9,378 nucleotides of DNA. It comes from an uncultured Oscillospiraceae bacterium (GTDB lineage: Bacteria; Bacillota_A; Clostridia; Oscillospirales; Oscillospiraceae). A model generated the notes under the pieces. It ran no database searches. It saw only the letters and a program-made list of their open reading frames with translations, and had not been told where the DNA came from. Position 1 is the stretch's first letter; every line of letters starts with the position of its first letter. This document shows positions 6,705 to 9,378 of the stretch, piece by piece. The position numbers were made by a program, and so were the translations under genes. The stretch lies in NCBI GenBank assembly GCA_947631215.1, contig CANRKN010000080.1, positions 1 to 9,378 of the forward strand, read 5' to 3'.

Positions 6705-7943
6705 ATGAGCATCAAAAAGGTATTGGCATTGCTCCTGACGGCGGCCATGGTATTGGGCCTGGGCCCCGCGGCCCTGGCGTCGGAGGACCCCGCCGGGCTC
6801 TGTGAACAGGGGCAGGAGGCCTTTAACGCGGGCGATATGGAAAGCGCGTTTGAGCTCTTCAGCCAGGCTGCGGAGCAAGACAATCCTGACGCCTGGGAGT
6901 GGCTGGGCTATATGTACTATGCCGGCGAGGGCGTGGAGCAGGATTATGAGCAGGCCTTGGCCTGCTATACCGCGGCGGCGGAACTGGGCAACGCCGGCGC
7001 GGCGTTCGACGTGGGGGTGATGCACGATTACGGCGAGGGCACGGAGCAGGATTACGCCAAAGCGATGGAGTGGTACGAAAAGGCCGCGGAGATGGGCAGC
7101 ACCGACGCGCTCAACAACATCGGGTGCCTCTACGAATACGGCGACGGCGTGGAGCGTGACTACGCCAAGGCGGCGGAGTATTACGCCCGGGCCGCAGACC
7201 AGGGCGACTCGATGGCTGCGGCGAACCTGAGCTGGCTGTACGCCTGCGGCCTGGGCGTGGAGCGGGACGAGGCCAGGGCCTTCGAACTGGCCAATACGGC
7301 GGCGGAGGCCGGCAACAGCAATGGCATGTATCTGCTGGCCCAGTTCTACGACTACGGCTGCGGCGTGGTTGAGCGGGACTGCGCCCAGGCGGTCCGGTGG
7401 TATGAAGAGGCCATCGAGGCGGATGACGAGAACGTGGAGGCCATGGTGGAGCTGGGCTCTTTTGTCAAAGACGGCGAGGGCACGGAGAAGGACGAGGCGA
7501 GGGCCGAAGAGCTCTTCGGCCGGGCCGCGGAGCTGCTGCTGGCGTGGGAGGCCGGGGACGAGATGGGCATCTCCGACAAGCGGACCCTGGGCCAGATGTA
7601 CTTCATGGGCTATGGCGTGGAGCAGGACTATGAAAGGGCCGCGGCGCTGCTGGCGGACGCCGCCGGGGGCAACGACCGGGAGGCCCTGTATAATCTGGGT
7701 CTCTTCTATCTCGCCGGCCGGGGCGTGGAGCAGGACACGGAAAAGGCCGTGGAGCTGCTGACCGGCGCGGCGGAGCAGGGGGTCCCCTTTGCCATGGAGA
7801 TACTGGGCATGCTGTACTTGAACGGCGACGGCGTGGAACAGGACCAGGCGAAGGGCAGGGAACTGTTGGAAGAGGCGGCGGCGCTGGGCGACGAGTATGC
7901 CGCCCAGCGGCTGGCGGATCTGGCGGAGACGCCCGCCGCCTGA
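6705..7943 (+). CDS. Secreted Sel1-repeat protein
   Basis: This 412-residue exported protein is built almost wholly of Sel1-like repeats, a subclass of TPR helical repeats that serve as protein-binding scaffolds. The signal peptide spans about 1-25 (ALA-S cleavage). A single TPR-like hairpin (about 32-60) is followed by nine Sel1 units from residue 62 to near the end. Each carries the core Gly-x-Gly-Val-Glu-x-Asp-x-x-x-Ala and an Ala-rich second helix; unit six has an insertion (LLLAWEAG) and the tenth is partial. I chose the ATG at 6705 because AAAGGAG (6690-6696) lies 8 bases upstream and the signal peptide begins cleanly there; an in-frame ATG at 6669 overlapping the previous stop would add 12 polar residues. 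As an extracellular or membrane-proximal scaffold it may bind the adjacent surface protein or the C39-like peptidase, but this is inferred only from position. Confidence 0.88.
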   Translation: MSIKKVLALLLTAAMVLGLGPAALASEDPAGLCEQGQEAFNAGDMESAFELFSQAAEQDNPDAWEWLGYMYYAGEGVEQDYEQALACYTAAAELGNAGAAFDVGVMHDYGEGTEQDYAKAMEWYEKAAEMGSTDALNNIGCLYEYGDGVERDYAKAAEYYARAADQGDSMAAANLSWLYACGLGVERDEARAFELANTAAEAGNSNGMYLLAQFYDYGCGVVERDCAQAVRWYEEAIEADDENVEAMVELGSFVKDGEGTEKDEARAEELFGRAAELLLAWEAGDEMGISDKRTLGQMYFMGYGVEQDYERAAALLADAAGGNDREALYNLGLFYLAGRGVEQDTEKAVELLTGAAEQGVPFAMEILGMLYLNGDGVEQDQAKGRELLEEAAALGDEYAAQRLADLAETPAA

Positions 7944-7972
7944 AAAACATAGAGGATGAAAGGAAAACTGCT

Positions 7973-9199
7973 ATGAACGAACTGTACGAACTTACAAACC
8001 CGGTGTTCAACACCGCGAAGATGACCTTGACGCTTTTGAGCGCCGTGGGCAACGAGGATTCCATCGCCTTTGAGAAGGCGCTGGGCTTTGAGCAGATGCC
8101 CCACGTGGACGCCAAGGGAAAAGAGTACGAGCTTTTGAAGCGCATCGGCGCCATCACCATCGAGCTGCGCTACGCCCTGGCCAACCGGATGATCGAGCAG
8201 GCGGGGAACAAGAACGTGCTGGACCTGGCCTGCGGCTACACGCCCAAGGCCAAGTACCTGATGGACCGGGGCTACAACTACGTGGGCGGCGACCTGCCCG
8301 CGGTGGTGGAGGACATGGCCCGGGTGTCGCAGGAGCTGCTGAACGGCAGGGCCCTGTTCCAGGCGGTGGACGTGACCAACGGCGAGAGCGTGGCGGCGGC
8401 GGCCGCGCACCTGCCTGAGGGGCCCATAACCATCGACTGCGAGGGGCTGCTGGCCTATCTGGACAAGAACGAGACGACCGCCATGGTCAAAAACTTCGCC
8501 GCGCTCCTGGCCGCCCGGGGCGGCTGCTGGGTCACCACGGACTTTGAGAGCGACCACTACTTCCTCGCCATCATCCAGGCGGTCACCGGCGGCCAGGGGG
8601 AGAAGTTCCTGAAGCTGGTGGACTCCCAGGTGAACAAAAAGACCGCCGACGCGGCCCACGCGCCGGTGTTCGCCAACGACCGGGAGAAGCTGACCTTCCT
8701 GGAGAGCATGGGCCTGGCCGTAGAGCGCCGGCCCATCACCGGCGTGGCCAACATGGGCCTGCGGACCCTCTATGCCTGCACGCCGGAGCAGCGCGAGGCC
8801 ATTGCCGCCGCCCTGGAGAAGATCAACGTGTGGATCATGACCCCCAGCGGCGCGAAGGCGGCCCAGCCCGCCGGCAGCGGGGCCGCGGGCCTCGCCGTCG
8901 ACCAGGACCTGAACGGGGACGCCCTCACCATGCGCCTCGCGGGCCGGATGGACTCCATCAGCGCGCCGGCGCTTTTGAACGCGTTCTGGGACATCCCCAC
9001 CGCCGTGAAGGACGTCACCCTGGACCTCAAAGACCTGGAATATACCTCCTCCGCGGGCCTGCGGGTCATGCTCATCATGTATAAGCAGATGGGCGAGGGG
9101 CACTTCCGGCTCACGAATGTGAACGCCACCGTCGCGGCCATATTGAAGGACACCGGCTTCAGCCAGTTCTTCCTGTCCGACGACGCGGAGGCCAAATGA
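7973..9199 (+). CDS. SAM-dependent methyltransferase fused to a STAS domain
   Basis: This 408-residue cytoplasmic protein has two domains. Residues about 50-285 form a class I SAM-dependent methyltransferase: motif I VLDLACGY (82-89), acidic Asp107 after beta-2 (VGGDLP), Asp133 in AVDV, and CEGLLAYL (156-163), which resembles the leucine-carboxyl-methyltransferase/PPM-like branch that methylates carboxyl or hydroxyl groups. A small Ala/Gly/Pro-rich linker follows (about 290-305). Residues 306-405 form a STAS domain of the RsbV/SpoIIAA anti-anti-sigma type, with EYTSSAGLRVML (356-367); Ser360 aligns with the serine phosphorylated by RsbW-like kinases. The matching HATPase kinase domain is fused to the transporter at the other end of the same operon. 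AAAGGA (7959-7964) precedes the ATG. The methyl acceptor is unknown; a product of the ATP-grasp ligase is one candidate. No sigma factor and no PP2C phosphatase is in the window. Confidence 0.87.
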   Translation: MNELYELTNPVFNTAKMTLTLLSAVGNEDSIAFEKALGFEQMPHVDAKGKEYELLKRIGAITIELRYALANRMIEQAGNKNVLDLACGYTPKAKYLMDRGYNYVGGDLPAVVEDMARVSQELLNGRALFQAVDVTNGESVAAAAAHLPEGPITIDCEGLLAYLDKNETTAMVKNFAALLAARGGCWVTTDFESDHYFLAIIQAVTGGQGEKFLKLVDSQVNKKTADAAHAPVFANDREKLTFLESMGLAVERRPITGVANMGLRTLYACTPEQREAIAAALEKINVWIMTPSGAKAAQPAGSGAAGLAVDQDLNGDALTMRLAGRMDSISAPALLNAFWDIPTAVKDVTLDLKDLEYTSSAGLRVMLIMYKQMGEGHFRLTNVNATVAAILKDTGFSQFFLSDDAEAK

Positions 9200-9233
9200 C
9201 CGGCCCCGCCCGGGTAAAGTAAAACGCGATACA

Positions 9234-9265
9234 GCAAAAGACCTGCCGTCCGGCAGGTCTTTTGC
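9234..9265. terminator. Strong intrinsic terminator, probably bidirectional
   Basis: A perfect inverted repeat with 14-15 paired bases has the arms GCAAAAGACCTGCCG (9234-9248) and CGGCAGGTCTTTTGC (9251-9265). The A-run in the left arm and T-run in the right arm let it work in either direction. It starts 35 bases after the last stop codon and ends the putative operon. Confidence 0.9.
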
Positions 9266-9271
9266 TTTGCG

Positions 9272-9298
9272 GCCCCTCCCTGTGCGGAGGGGCTTGTT
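9272..9298 (+). terminator. Second tandem hairpin terminator
   Basis: An 8-bp GC-rich stem, GCCCCTCC (9272-9279) with GGAGGGGC (9286-9293), closes a 6-base loop and is followed by TTGTT. The T-tract is short, so on its own it would be a moderate terminator; it probably backs up the stronger hairpin just upstream. Confidence 0.65.
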
Positions 9299-9378
9299 AT
9301 GTCTCCTCGTATAATAAGTTTGAAAGTTAATAATCCAGATATCAGCAGGCTTAGAGATGCCCGTGATACAATAGCTGT

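Noticed and set aside
7706..9103. 465-residue minus-strand frame opposite the methyltransferase-STAS gene
   Set aside because: The + strand reading has clear methyltransferase and STAS motifs and a ribosome binding site. The minus reading has neither.
9310..9372. TATAAT at 9310-9315 and TACAAT at 9367-9372 as promoters for a downstream gene
   Set aside because: Neither has a recognisable -35 box at 16-18 bases, and the window ends before any gene. They may be chance matches in AT-richer intergenic DNA.

Overview
This window is a GC-rich stretch in which every convincing gene lies on the + strand. It most likely comes from a Gram-positive, Oscillospiraceae/Ruminococcaceae-type Clostridia bacterium of the gut. 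The pointers are strong AAAGGAG-type ribosome binding sites, type I signal peptides, a C-terminal SPKTG-membrane-Arg sorting signal, and RsbW/RsbV-like partner-switching domains. The taxon is inferred from these traits, not from a marker gene.

Layout: positions 1-275 are a regulatory region. It holds a long near-perfect hairpin (19-72), an operator-like dyad (161-187) and a good extended -10 promoter (206-234). Six genes follow with only 22-36 bases between them: (1) a MATE-family transporter fused to an HATPase/RsbW-like kinase domain, interrupted by an apparent -1 frameshift at about 1328-1345; (2) a diverged D-Ala-D-Ala ligase-like ATP-grasp enzyme; (3) a secreted C39-like cysteine peptidase; (4) a 940-residue surface protein with a hexapeptide stalk, a beta-helix-like region, two related C-terminal-half modules and a sortase signal; (5) a secreted Sel1-repeat protein; (6) a SAM-dependent methyltransferase fused to a STAS (RsbV-like) domain. 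Two tandem hairpins (9234-9298) close the unit, and the last 80 bases are AT-richer and show no gene.

The spacing, shared strand, single evident promoter and closing terminators suggest one transcription unit. Its first and last genes carry the two halves of a partner-switching pair: a serine-kinase/anti-sigma-type ATPase fused to a membrane transporter, and an anti-anti-sigma-type STAS domain with a conserved phospho-acceptor serine fused to a methyltransferase. Between them lie a peptide- or amino-acid-ligase-like enzyme and three exported proteins. A working inference is an envelope-associated system in which a small amino-acid-derived product is made by the ligase, possibly methylated, and exported by the MATE protein, with the kinase and STAS domains tuning transport or methylation. 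The domains are seen in the sequence; the joint pathway is inference.

The main uncertainty is the frameshift in gene 1. It sits at a textbook A AAA AAG slippery heptamer in the correct phase, but the usual stimulatory signals are weak, and a one-base sequencing or assembly error or a true mutation explains it equally well.
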